Notes under the pieces: generated by a model
What the model saw: only the letters and a program-made list of their open reading frames with translations
The model's database searches: none
What the model was told of the DNA's origin: nothing
Source of the DNA: Leuctra nigra
Lineage: Eukaryota > Arthropoda > Insecta > Plecoptera > Leuctridae
Assembly: GCA_934045905.1 (NCBI GenBank)
Contig: OW203763.1
Span: 20,590,948 to 20,654,947 of the forward strand
DNA: 64,000 nucleotides
Direction of reading: 5' to 3'
Made by a program: the position numbers and the translations under genes
Shown: in pieces, positions 25,337 through 37,049 of the stretch
Position numbering within the stretch: position 1 is the first letter of the stretch
Layout: the number at the start of each line of letters is the position of its first letter

Positions 25337-25464
25337 GGGGTCGTATTCTAGAACTCTTAAATTCCCAATTATGATGAAATTCGATTCCATGCAATGTTAA
25401 TCCGTATGGCCGTGAATCGAATTCCATCAGAATTGGGAATTCAAAAGTTCTAGAATAGGGCCCC
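25337..25464. mobile_element. Hairpin MITE family A, copy 2
   Basis: TATTCTAGAACTCTTAAATT at the left pairs with its complement AATTCAAAAGTTCTAGAATA at the right, GGGG and GGCCCC lying at the outer ends. The centre CAATGTTAATCCGTATGGCC matches the copy at 12,402-12,534. Confidence 0.75.
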
Positions 25465-25469
25465 AGTGA

Positions 25470-27240
25470 TACCACGTGACTATAAATATAAAATACGATA
25501 TTGGCCAATCTAAGGCACCCAAAGTTGCGAGAAGGTATTTCCCTCGATATAAAAGTGATTCTACAACTCACGTGACCTTTTTCACCTCTAAAATTTTTCG
25601 TTCCAAAGCCTCTCGTTGGAATATTACTGTTTAAACGGGAATCTTTTAAGTCCCACAATTATAATTCTACAGACTTGCAAGTAGTCTCATTGTCCTCGTT
25701 TTGAAAAGGCGAAGACAATGCCGTCATATTCTCATTTTTTCATGTCTTTTTATTGCAATAAAAAGCAAAATCTTAACAACCCCGATTTTTCATCAATCCT
25801 AATCATCCTCATTAAGTGAATGAGGATGAAACTTCAACAATTATTCAATCAAAATGTGTAGCTTTTATATCGTAAAAACATTGTAATTATTTATAGAAAT
25901 ATCGTTCATTATTTATTATCCTCGCATAAAGTTACATAGGGCTTAAACCTTTTGTGCATCTGGTCCCAGATGTATATCTCACAATAATACACTGTAATAC
26001 ACAATCCACGATTTATCGAATAAGTTTCAAACAGTTTCAGCCAAAGAAAGATCTTGATAATCGAGCTATTCGAAGTTACAATATTTAGTTGTCTTCAAAG
26101 TTAAACTCACAGATTGAAAATCAAACGGCGTTCCGCACGGTTTGAAAATGGTTGTAAAAGAAGTATATCGAATAGAATGTGTTTGATTTGCCGCAATCAA
26201 TGGTCACGTGTATAGTAAGGTCGAATATCGATTCGAATCATCAGCAGTGAAACTAACCAATAAAAAATTGAAACTAGTGTCCAGAATGTAGAGTAAGATG
26301 CATTGACTAATGTTAAAAGTAGTTGATGTTTACCGCAGTAAAACACGCCCGTCTATAGTAAACCTCAGGTGCGATCAGAGTTTAGGGAGAAGTAAAACGA
26401 ATTGGTGATAGAATTGCAAATATTAACATGTGTTCAACAAAATTCATCAATCGTAAATCTGCTTACCGATAGGTGAATATCTGTTAAACGTATATTATTA
26501 GGACCAAAATCATGTAAATAAATCATTCACTTCGAAACCATGTTCAATATTTGATCCCTGATAGCTGTGAATTCTACGGTTACTACAGAGGAGCGCTAGG
26601 ATTGCTAGGAGAGATGACAAGGAAAATAATGGAACCTACTGAAAAAGTCAAGTCAAGCTTTTGAGGTCCAATTAAATTTTACCATACGAATAATGATTAA
26701 ATTAAACTTTCTGTCACTGATCAAATACATGAACAAATCCATGTTTAATTAATGTTTTCATCATTTTGGGTGAAATTACTTGATCATAAACTTGGTTTGG
26801 GACTTTCAATGATTTCTTTGCAATTCCTTCAAACGATATCTTCGTAATTGTGGACGAACAGAACGTAAATAGACAATGTAGGTGTATAAAAAAAACGTAT
26901 TCAAACTTTTTAATAATGGAGAGAAGGATCGTTTCCATTTGTCATGTTTTGCAATGTATAAAAGAGATAAGTCTAGCGCTCCCACATCACACGCAAAAGA
27001 AAGTATCCACAATGATTAACTAACTCAATCAAACCGTTCTCCTTCTTCAAAATACTGGAGTTTCCATCTTTTAATAACTAAAAAGCAATCTTAAGAAAAC
27101 TATGAACTTTTAAAAACCCAGAGGCGAGTTAAACTCTCATATTTGTGTTTAATAATTGGACAAGGTGAATTCGAAATCTCAACTTCCCTGATTGAGCGTA
27201 AATGTTCACGTTTTTTTTTTAAAAATAACTGCCAAGTTTT
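25470..27240. other. Intronic stretch, nothing recognised
   Basis: AT-rich. Short open frames only, none with paired splice sites or an identifiable product. Confidence 0.35.
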
Positions 27241-27249
27241 CCGCCCTCT

Positions 27250-27495
27250 CTATTGAAATCTTTTGGGATATCTTCTCTCGCCAAAGGTCCTAGGATGTGT
27301 GTATTTACATTGAGGGTACCAGTGACGGGGTAGTGAGGTGACATAGACGACTGTTTTCGGTGGTTTTTGAGGCCCAGATGGCTCACTAGTCACCACAGTG
27401 CCCTGCTCTGCCTCTGCTGTGTGTGTGAATGTGAGTGGGGAGACTAGAAAGATCGATAGCATGAACGAACGCCCATGCCAGGGGGCCAGGGGCAA
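27250..27495 (-). CDS. Orphan open frame, possible exon
   Basis: A GC-rich patch in AT-rich surroundings with an open minus-strand frame of at least 81 codons. Within it, a possible exon at 27,320-27,443 has acceptor TTTCTAG and donor CACTG|GTACCC. The peptide includes a hydrophobic run (FMLSIFLVSPLTF) followed by HTAEAEQGTVVTSEPSGPQ, so it could also read as a short secreted start. Its phase does not fit between the exons at 46,697 and 530, which argues against it being a constitutive exon of that gene. No family recognised. Confidence 0.2.
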   Translation of the reverse strand: MPLAPWHGRSFMLSIFLVSPLTFTHTAEAEQGTVVTSEPSGPQKPPKTVVYVTSLPRHWYPQCKYTHPRTFGERRYPKRFQ

Positions 27496-27499
27496 GGAA

Positions 27500-28745
27500 A
27501 GGATCCACGAAGAAAACTAAGTTACTTTTTTGGAGACACAAAGGTGATAAGAAGTTGTTTTATCCGTAAACAATGTAATTGTTGTGATTTTTCATTGTAC
27601 GTGAAAAATATTTTATCGTGAGCAAAAGTCTAATAATAGTGGAACTTAACTAAGCTTGTGTTTTAATTTTAGTTTTGTGTACATGTATTAAAAATTATTA
27701 CATTTATTACATTTCTTTCTTTATTCGCCCATCTTCGTATTAGCTTCATCCGAGATTTTATCATCAATAATAAAAATTAATATTTGGAATTTTCAATATA
27801 GTTTAAAAAGAAATTCACGTTTATTCATCGTCTTCTTTCAATTTGTAGGTATTGAAGGATTATATAAAATATGACACTCCCCTCCCTCTTCAACAAACAT
27901 GATATGTCAAAGTTGATAACGTGTAAAAATAAATTGAATTATTTTCTAATGTGTTACCTTTTTTTGCTTCCGAAATATAAATAACAAAGAATAATGAAGT
28001 AGTTAAGGTCTCTTTTCCTACTTCTTCTCCTTCATCTCTGTCATTTTCTTCTTCTTAAAGGTATTCAAGGTAGAGCGCGTAAGACCTAATAACACAGATT
28101 GAATCTATTTATAGCGATCCACTTCTCTCAGCGATTCTACGTGACTCAATACCAATACTGTAATTACCTTCACTATTAATGTCCACTGTGGACACAGAGA
28201 AATTCTAGTACATCATGTTTGGTTACACTAGAAACCCTTATACCATGAAGTACCATTCAATCTCATATAACAATGAACATTTAATACAATATGCAATGTA
28301 TTGTGTTCAGTAGAGAGATTGATTAAAGACTAGATTTTATAATATCCCGTCCAAGTCCCTTCATCCAGTATAAACCGCTATATGTCTGTACTGATTGGCC
28401 ACAGATTTATTATGTCGATCGCTCTATGTGTATTGAATATGTGTATGTATTGTATCACTGGGCCTTAGATTACAGTAAAGCTGAGAAAGAATTTCAGAAT
28501 ATATGTCATATTTGAATTAGCACTGTTTTACAATACCCCGATAAAGATATCACTGAGAAAAATATTTAGAGTCGACAGTACTGGCAAAAAATTTCGATTC
28601 CGATGTAAAAAATCCTAGAAATGCATGAAAATGCATTTGCTCTGGGTTGTACCTGACATTTGTGACATTTAATCGTATGTTGCATGTTGCATAGTGCTGT
28701 GAAGTAAGTTATTTTAATTCAAATATTGGAAACCACAAGGACAAA
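27500..28745. other. Intronic stretch, nothing recognised
   Basis: AT-rich, pyrimidine-rich patch near 28,010-28,060. No exon or repeat that I can support. Confidence 0.35.
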
Positions 28746-28751
28746 AAACCA

Positions 28752-29059
28752 TAAAAAGGCGACCCCTACTTTTTTCTTAACGGCTTGACCGATTGTTTTC
28801 AAAATTTAACAGCATAGAGACAGAGAGTATATCTAGTCTCTAGTGATCCAAAAAAATATTTTTTTTTTTCTCGTTTTGAGGGAGTGCTAACATGGGCAAT
28901 ATATGAGTCTTTTTGGCACCTCTACCCTGAAATAACAAAACAAAAAATAAAACTTTGGGGACACTAGAGACACAGATCTACTCTTTATCTATACAACCTG
29001 TGAATATTTGAAGACAATCGATAAAGCCGTTTAGAAAAAAGTAGGGGCCGCCTTTTTGT
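28752..29059. mobile_element. MITE, about 308 bp
   Basis: AAAAAGGCGACCCCTACTTT at the left is mirrored by AAAAGTAGGGGCCGCCTTTTT at the right. Pairing continues inward (AACGGCTT...CGATTGTTTTCAAA against TTTGAAGACAATCG...AAGCCGTT). The flanks give no clear target duplication. No coding frame. Confidence 0.65.
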
Positions 29060-29064
29060 GCTTC

Positions 29065-30860
29065 TTTTAAGTCTAGTAAACATTGTAACAATTAATGAGA
29101 ACAGCCAAATAATTGTTTTATCTCATGGAAAGAATATCAAGGGTTTTATCGAGATACGGTAAAACCAGATCCTACAGATGAGTTCACATGAAATGATGTC
29201 CACTTTACGAGCCTGATAAAGTTATTGGCAGGATAAAACGTTAGATGACAACTGCCCATGAGGAAAGCACAGACTATTCTGATGATATGATTTCAGGTAA
29301 AACCGGACCTGGAAGTCATCTTTCCGCTGAGCTACTTTCGTCTAATCGAATCTGGAATTGGTTAGGTTTTAAGAAGCTCTCCTCCTTGAGTGTACATTCG
29401 AACCAGACGTCTAGATTGAACGGCCCGATGACTGAGCGAACACACTCTAGTACGCAATACACCTTGAATCGACTACTTGCTTCCAAAACCGTTCAATCAA
29501 AGCTTTTTCCTAGTTAGCTTGCGGAAAAGTTTGATGAATCACGCATGACTGCTTAGACGGCTAAATCCCAACCCAAACACTTCTAGGCCAAACCACCATG
29601 ATCCAAGCACACATAGCATTGCGTGCTGTCGTGATACACCCATTATATTTCACCACTCGTTATATAGATTTCAATTCAGCACTTTCGTTCCATACAAAAC
29701 CTTTGAAAAGTCATGAACATTATTCATATCTCGAAATTGATGAACACTTTTTTTGTATTTCGATTTTCAGGACTCACCATTTTGCAACGAGGCTAATGGT
29801 TTTGGTGAATTATTAATGTGGGATGAGTGAGTGGTGAGTGATGCAAGAGGGAGGGATAGTGGGGATGCAATACCGTGAAATAATTACCATGTGTCTATTC
29901 CTCTATAGTGATAGTTGAAATCAAGGTTTAAATCATGTTATTCCAGATTGCTGACTAGAGGGATTGAATATGTTCTATAGAATGAATATAGTTTGATTAG
30001 TGAGACGTATAATGATGATACAGCTGGATATAGTAGTGAAATACAATGATAAACGGTTGTTATTAACCTGTTCAACAATAGAATTAGTTGAAATTGGAAT
30101 GCGAACCACATTTTTATCAAGTCCGCCAATTATAGATGTAAAGTAGTTGACGTTATCTAGTGACTAAATTAAAATACTTCCGCTGATCTTTCATATCTTT
30201 CATTGTTCATAACTATCTCCTTAGTAGAATATTTCTTCTGTGATATTACAGGAAATCAATTAATAAATCACTGCTAAATTCACACTAAAACCTTAAATTT
30301 TTGAGAGAGATCTGATCTGTGTTAAGAATAAACGAAAAAGTAAATAATGTATTTTTTAACTAAAAATTTATATTTTAACATTCTTAATTTTGATGAGATA
30401 AAAAATTTAAATCCTTTACTTTGTTTGACCTAACCGATTTAAGAAGACGGGGTGATAAATATGCATTTAAAACAATGGAATAATTCAAATGTATTACTTT
30501 TGTATGAAAGATGTAGACTACATCAAAATTATCTAGAATTTAGTTCAGTCTGATATAAAGTTTTATTCAAGAGTAATTAAATACACTTCAAATGAGGATT
30601 ATTAGATTATCTATTTAAATTAAATAATTTGTTAATTCAATATTGAATTAACTAATTGCTGAGATGTGAAACTGAAAACTGAAAACTTTCTTGTGTGATG
30701 AACAACACTCTAAAAGGAGGGGGAAATTTAATATTCTCTCTAATCATGTTATTGATTTACCTGTGGAAAATAAAGTGAAAATGAAGTGTTGTCTTCATTG
30801 GAATGAACAGTATGGAAGGCGCATACATAAACACATACTAAATCGCAGAAAAAAATATAT
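29065..30860. other. Intronic stretch, nothing firm
   Basis: A plus-strand frame of 90 codons at 29,245-29,517 is Ser/Thr-rich with no recognised domain. A possible SINE scrap (CAACGAGGCTAATGG) is at about 29,776. Otherwise AT-rich. Confidence 0.3.
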
Positions 30861-30865
30861 GGACA

Positions 30866-31330
30866 TATCTTTAATATATATTAACTGATTTTCGAAATAA
30901 AAGAGAAATCTAGAGCAATCAGTTTTTACAATTGGTGACAGATGTAGGTACATTTTACTCAAAAGTTATGAGAACTGAAGAAGTGTTATAAACAGCTCAA
31001 AAGTATTAAAATCAGTAATGATAGTTGAACAATTTTAATTTTGCATTAACGACGTACTGTTTCCTGCAGATCATAAGGTGAAAATGTAGCAACTAAAGCG
31101 TTCAGAAATTCAGGAATGTAACATAAATATATCTATAAATAAAAATATATAAATATATATTTACTGATTTTCGAAATATAAGAGAAATCTAGCCCAATCC
31201 TTTTTTTACAATTGGTGGCAGATGTAGGTACATTTTACAAAATTTGTCTGAGAACTGCAGACAGTTTTATAAACAGCTCAAATGTATCAAAATCAGTGAT
31301 GATAGTTGAAAAGTTTTAATTTTGCATAAA
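30866..31330. repeat. Direct duplication, two units of about 180 bp
   Basis: Sequence 30,866-31,046 (ACTGATTTTCGAAATAAAAG... CAATTGGTGACAGATGTAGG... TTTTAATTTTGCAT) repeats at 31,146-31,330 with about 85% identity. About 100 bp separate them and include TTAACGACGTACTGTTTCCTG, which resembles a SINE 3' tail. This is an old local duplication. Confidence 0.7.
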
Positions 31331-31369
31331 TTCAGTGAGAAAACCATAGAGAGATAATCATGGGCAGGA

Positions 31370-31503
31370 GGGTTATTCTAAATTTCCTTGTCGTCTCGTA
31401 TCAATTAATACGGCGTCACTACCGTGTTAAATAGATAGCACTCCAGTGTGCAGTGAGCCCATATCACGTGAAACGAGACGGCAAGGGAATTTAGAATAAC
31501 CCC
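31370..31503. mobile_element. Hairpin MITE, 134 bp
   Basis: GGGTTATTCTAAATTTCCTT and GTCGTCTCG at the left pair with CGAGACGGCAAGGGAATTTA and GAATAACCC at the right, around a 75-bp loop. Highly similar arms, no coding frame. Confidence 0.7.
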
Positions 31504-31612
31504 CCAGAAGACCCGCAATTCGTCTTTGGAATTTTCTCGGATATAGATTCTGATGATAATGTTTGGAATGCATTCATTAGTCGACCAAATTCAACCATAA
31601 TCCAAAATAGCA

Positions 31613-31692
31613 TTTATTTATTTATTTATTTATTTATTTATATTTATTTATTTATTTATTTATATTTATTTATTTATTTATTTATTTATTTT

Positions 31693-31744
<52 letters not shown>

Positions 31745-31769
31745 ACTTTCTTTCTTTCTTTATTTATTA
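31613..31769. repeat. (TTTA)n-(TTTC)n microsatellite
   Basis: About 75 bp of TTTA units with two breaks passes directly into about 65 bp of TTTC units, then a few more TTTA. A compound tetranucleotide tract. Confidence 0.97.
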
Positions 31770-32639
31770 GAGCTTTCTACACGATGGTTGGCATTTGATT
31801 AATTTCTTTGACGTTGAGCTACATTTTCACATAAAAATATTTATAATATATTGTTGATGGGTCAGACCGCAATCTTGATACATAATATATCTCAATGTCG
31901 TCAAGTGTATATAGGGAGTCCAAAACTGACTCCCTCCTACTTAATAATGGTGGGCATTGGGAAACCCCATGGTTCAAGTTGCGTGTAAAGTGCATGATAA
32001 AGCCCTAGTAATCATTGGTTGCCTAGGATACGAGTTTACGACATGGATTAAAAATCGGTGGCGTAATTTTACTTTTACGGCCTCTCTATTGACTCATTTG
32101 TGGTTCACTCCTGCTTTGACAAAACACATCAGACTCGATATTAGCAATCAATAGTCTTAAGACATTTTGAATAAAGCGTTGGCAGCTTGATTGTATATGT
32201 GAATACTTCTGACGATATTTTGATATTAATGAGAAGGTTGGTGGGAAAGATGTGGTCTTGGCGTTTTAGTTGAAAACTATCCCAATTAGAACTAATTAGA
32301 AGTTATGAAGCCACGCCAATCCTTGGGTTGAAATACTGTGATAGGAATGTATACCGGTAATACGAATTACAGACGTGTGGTTAGACGTGGTTAGTCCAAC
32401 ACGATACCTCTCGGCTATAAATCAATCAATATTATAATATCAATCAAATGTGTTTTATTTTGGAAAATGATTTAAATTGTAAAAGTTTGCATTCTAAATG
32501 AACACACAGCAATAAGTATTATTTACACTCCATAAAGCGCATCTGTTTCATATGTTAAAAAGAGAATCATTCGATAAAATTAGTTATTTTTACTAGAGAA
32601 AATATTTAAAGAGGAGCGTATAGTATTTCTTAGAAGTGA

Positions 32640-33070
32640 TTAAAACTTATTTTTGAAACGTAATAAAAATAAAGAAGACTGGAGTTGCTTCATTAAACAA
32701 TAAAAAATGATACACAAGTTTGTGTATCGAGTTTCGAAAATGAAGCACAACATTGAAATAAATATTCGTCGAATTAGTTTGAAGCCTCCATCTCAGTACC
32801 TTCATTCCAGTTAAAGAGGAATTAACACTTGGTATGTGTTTGAGTAAATATTTGTAGAAGGCAGTCAAGTATCGTGAAAGCGGATAAAAATATTTTGGAT
32901 ACGATATAAAACAGAGTAGTCTGGAGTTGTATCAATCAATAAAACGTGAAAACAAAAGTATTGGTCGAAACAGTAAAGCCCTCTTCTTTGTTCCCATTTC
33001 ATTGATAAAAGAGGAACTCTGAACACGTTCAGTATTATGTGTAGAGTTAGAATATTTTAAGGCTTATTGA
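32640..33070. repeat. Degenerate tandem duplication, about 250-bp unit
   Basis: Phrases AGACTGGAGTTGCTTCATTA, GCCTCCATCTCAGTACC and TTAAAGAGGAATTAACAC in 32,675-32,830 recur in order as AGTCTGGAGTTGTATCAATC, GCCCTCTTCTTTGTTCCC and ATAAAAGAGGAACTCTGAAC in 32,915-33,020. Divergence is high, so this is moderately supported. Confidence 0.35.
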
Positions 33071-33079
33071 AATCTTGAT

Positions 33080-34300
33080 ATGGTCATGATGTGTGTTATT
33101 AATTTGTGCGCGTGGCACAAACACTGTTTTGCGATAAATTGTGTTAACCTTTTTAATAACCGTTTAGAATACTTATTGGCGTAAGATTTACTAGTTTTGA
33201 AAGATTCCATTAAGAGGAACCACCAGTATGATTTAAAACAATCGATTGCAGTTAGTTAATAAATTTATCATACAGATTTCTTTTCTCTTCTACCAAAGAT
33301 AGAATTTGTTTTTTCTGACGATTGTTTGTAAACATAACAGCTATGTGGACAAGAGGACATATTTCGGAAACGAATAAAAGAGTTGATTCTCGAGAAGTAT
33401 TAATACAGAGTAAGAACATAAAGACCGAGTTACTGGTACGTATCCAATCACCAATCATTCATCATCAAACAATTATTGGGGTATTCGTTCGGTTATTTTG
33501 GCGGTTATTATTGTGGCTTAATCCCATATTTTATTTAGTTTGTTTTGTTTTTCTTAACAGGTTTTAATGATGATGCTTTTATATTAGTTTGAACGATTCC
33601 ATTAGATGTAATTGTACACATAAAATTTAAAATAAATACTTTGCAGATATTTATTACCATCACATTAATTGTACAGTTTTTTCTCTTGTACCATTTGTAA
33701 TTACTATTAGCTTTAAATACAAAATTCAAGATTTATTCAGATTGCACTTTGCATGAATTAGGTAGGTCTAACGTTTTCATAACGTGAAAATTATATATTT
33801 TTTTAAATGTCGCAGCATGTTTGTAACGAAATACTAATTAGTTTGTTTTTCACCAATATTGACATAATAAACACTGCGGAATCACATTTCTCTCATTAGG
33901 TTGGAGAGTTGTTTCCCTAGTCAGTCAAACCAGACGATTTTTTAAATTTTGTACAACGAGTAACCTAAGATAATACATGAGTGGCAACCTGCTGATAATA
34001 ATAATGGATTAAATATTCTATAATAGTCCTAATTATACGCATTTTGAATCGACGATTCCAATGAGCAGATCAAACACAAATTTTAGTATCCCTGGGGAGT
34101 GCCTCACTTAATTACAAAGATACCTTTTTCGAGGAAGCAAGTACTTTTACTGATTTGTAAAACTAGGTCATCTTTAAAACAAAGAAAATTATAAAATTCA
34201 CAATATTTCAACTGATAGTTTCCTCTCTGAAATATCTGGGTTAAACGAAAAAACTTCTATCTCTACCGCTTTCAAATGGTTGAGTTTCCATTCATGTGAC
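33080..34300. other. Intronic stretch, nothing recognised
   Basis: AT-rich with short chance open frames on both strands, and no clear repeats or exons. Confidence 0.35.
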
Positions 34301-34305
34301 CAATT

Positions 34306-34512
34306 CTAAGCAATGAAATGAGAGTTCTCCTGGAATGAGGAATACCGTGTGAATGAGCAGCCGCGTACAAGGAGTCGATTAAGAGCACCGCAGACTGTCG
34401 GGTGTCGGGTGTCGGCCATATGCAATCTTCCTTGTGATCTGAGCAAGAGATACGGGCTCGACCACATTGACCGTCTTGATGATGAACAGTGGCGCGTATC
34501 CTGATTGTGGTT
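34306..34512 (-). other. GC-rich patch with overlapping open frames
   Basis: This island ends at a possible minus-strand acceptor (CACAATCAG at about 34,500-34,508). Two minus frames are open across most of it and a third runs about 40 codons with a protein-like composition (PLFIIKTVNVVEPVSLAQIT) to a stop. It directly abuts the mariner-type MITE on its right. It could be an exon, a processed fragment or chance. I recognise no family. Confidence 0.2.
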
Positions 34513-34528
34513 TAGAGTGATTTCAATA

Positions 34529-34718
34529 TGTACACTCAAACCAATAAAAAATTGGACTCGAAAAGAAAAGATAGTAAGGTTAATTTACAATCAATCCTTG
34601 TTATTATCAATGAAAAGAGCTCACCTACTAGAGGTAGATGATGCGTAAACACAACCTTCATGGGATGATGCCCAATCCTTTTCTTTTCGAGATAGATTTT
34701 TATTGGTTTGAGTGTACA
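34529..34718. mobile_element. Tc1/mariner-type MITE, copy 2 (190 bp)
   Basis: Perfect inverted ends TGTACACTCAAACCAATAAA and TTTATTGGTTTGAGTGTACA, each flanked by TA. The interior GAGCTCACCTACTAGAGG and the GATGATGCC box match the copies at 3906 and 43,603. This is the best preserved copy. Confidence 0.85.
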
Positions 34719-34724
34719 TACCTC

Positions 34725-35660
34725 AGGCTAGATACAAGATGTTGCTTTTTATAAAATTTTAATGATACTCTGAAAAAACTAATACGGAAATTTTAATAAA
34801 ATGTTTTTAAGTGGCCTACGTTGTGTAAGGAATGATGGTAAATAATTTTTTGAAATTATAAAGAAAATGTGAATGTTCCATGATCCTCACCGTTGTTACA
34901 GAATGTTCATACTTCCCCAGTTAATTGCACTAAGACATTAACAATTCCAGCGCATTCCGATTCTGTAACTATTTCTTATTTTTATTTTAATCCAATATAA
35001 AAATTGTTAAATTACTTGGTGTTCACTTTTCTATAACGGCAATTGTGATCGAAAATATGAAATAATTAAAATCCTAGAAAACTGTAATTCCCACTACATA
35101 TCTCCGCTCAATGTATAAATCTAATAAAATTGAATTTGAGAATAGGAAATGACAACAAGTCTCTAAAATGTAATTCCTTGAAAATGTAAAGGTATCAATT
35201 ATCCGACCGGATTTAGCAGATCATTATAGCTCGAGTTGCTGTCATTTGCGACTCCGTTGTAATCAAACCCTGGACGTTTTGTTTTCGAATGAAATAGACA
35301 CTGAATGGGGGCACACAGGCACGTAATTGAGATTGTTAATTACTAATTACTAATTAGTAATTAGACACTCCAATCAAACACATCTCATCAGAGATATATT
35401 CTAGGAACACCATACTAATTAGATGTCTACTCCATATAACATGATTATTCACAGTTTTTGCGTACTGCGGATAGTCTTTACGATAAACTAGTGTGTGCTA
35501 ATATTTCAGTCATAATAATATTTTGAATATGTTATTTACTCTCAGTTTTTGTAAATTTTACGTCTTTATAATACTCCTAGAACATAATAACACTAAGTAG
35601 TGTTGAGCTGAGTAATATCTTGTTTAGTCTCTACAATGATCACATACTGATGAGTTACTT
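34725..35660. other. Intronic stretch, nothing recognised
   Basis: AT-rich, with a short palindrome TTACTAATTACTAATTAGTAA at about 35,340. No exon. Confidence 0.35.
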
Positions 35661-35667
35661 TTTATGT

Positions 35668-35872
35668 TCAGCGACTACGCTAATGGCTACGCATGACTGA
35701 TTATGATGATGAGAGATAATGATGACGCAAGGAGGGAAGGAAGCGGTCGAGGCCTATTAGTATGGAAGCTTCTAGCATATGTCTCTCGACGGAGAGAAAC
35801 TACTAAGAAACCTCGATGAGGACATTGGAATCGAATCTGGGCCCTCGGAATGAAAGTTCAGAGTGAAAGGGT
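35668..35872 (-). mobile_element. Degenerate tRNA-derived SINE
   Basis: Matches the SINE body in order (GCTAATGGCTACGCATGA, GATTATGATGATGAGAGAT, GAAGCGGTCGAGGCCTATTA, then GAATCGAATCTGGGCCCTCG, the box B region) but with many substitutions and small deletions. It is an old copy of the family at 13,384. Confidence 0.6.
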
Positions 35873-36047
35873 TTTTGCATGAACTTGTAACTTGTTTCAT
35901 TTGATTTCGTTTCATGTGGTGTTTATTTTAGAATTTATTGTTTGTATTTTGTGTATTTTTATAAGCTGGTAGGGGGACACTTGTGATACGGGACCTGTCC
36001 TATACTTCCACTATACCAGAAAAACACTATATAATTAGTTTTAAAAT

Positions 36048-36126
36048 AATACTATACTATACTATACTATACTACTAATAATAGTATACTACTAATAGTA
36101 TATACTATACTACTAATAATACTATA
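36048..36126. repeat. (ACTAT)n / (AGTATACTA)n simple repeat
   Basis: ACTAT pentamers followed by interleaved TACTAATA and AGTATACT units; partly self-complementary. Confidence 0.85.
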
Positions 36127-36129
36127 TTT

Positions 36130-37005
36130 AACTTGATAAAATTTAGTCCTCTCCACAGAGAGACTGACAGAGTAAACAATATTTGTGTATATCTGTGCAA
36201 TATCTACAAATCAATCATTATTATATTTATTGAGTCAATGTATAAAACTTAAAAGACGAGATTCCTCCGCGGGAAACCGAGAACTATGTTCACTTTTGCC
36301 CAGCAAAAGATGGTTTTCAGGGGAGGTGGCTAGAACCCCATTCCTCCGTATTCATCTTTGCCGAAAACTCACGATAAGTATACCCTGCAGCACTTCCAGT
36401 CCAGAACTACATCACTCGTAATAATATATTTTTATTCAAAATAAGTTTTATTCTATAAAAGATGAATCGCCCTCGCATTTATGCTCAATCCGTTAGAGAG
36501 AAAAATATTTTTCTATTTTTCATATCCTGTGAAATATAAAACGAAGAGTAAATTTATCTCTCGTTTCAATGCAGGAAATGATATTCCCTAATTAGGCTTA
36601 TTCCATGTTCTTACTGTCAGTGAACGTAATTAAATTGGAATATCTTTGAGAGTATAATTCATTTATATTTCTACTCATTTTAAACTAATCGAAATGTATT
36701 TTCCTCGCAAATAAAAGTTCCTATCAAAGTTGTGCTTTTACCTACAGGTTCGTTAGCATTGGCCAGATCTGTCCAAGACCTGACATTTTATTAAACATAC
36801 ATTTTTATTGCTAATAAAATATAATTTTTTATGATAAAAATGGACAGAGCGATGGAAATGTGTAGGAGCGATGCCATACAAGTTTACCACAAGGTTCGGG
36901 GACAATTGTTCTATATTTTTATGTAATCCTATTTTTGAAATTATCATATTCACTGAGAGTAAATTGTGCAGCAGTAATTGATAATATGTTTTGTTATTCT
37001 TCTCT
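36130..37005. other. Intronic stretch with GC patch at 36,260-36,420
   Basis: The patch is open on the plus strand as part of a 78-codon frame, but no splice pair or domain is convincing. The remainder is AT-rich. Confidence 0.3.
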
Positions 37006-37010
37006 TGAAT

Positions 37011-37047
37011 ATTCATTCATTCATTCATTCATTCATTCATTCATTCA
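37011..37047. repeat. (ATTC)n microsatellite
   Basis: Nine consecutive ATTC units. Confidence 0.95.
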
Positions 37048-37049
37048 AA

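Noticed and set aside
29245..29517. 90-codon Ser/Thr-rich frame
   Set aside because: No splice context, no domain and no promoter features; not distinguishable from chance.
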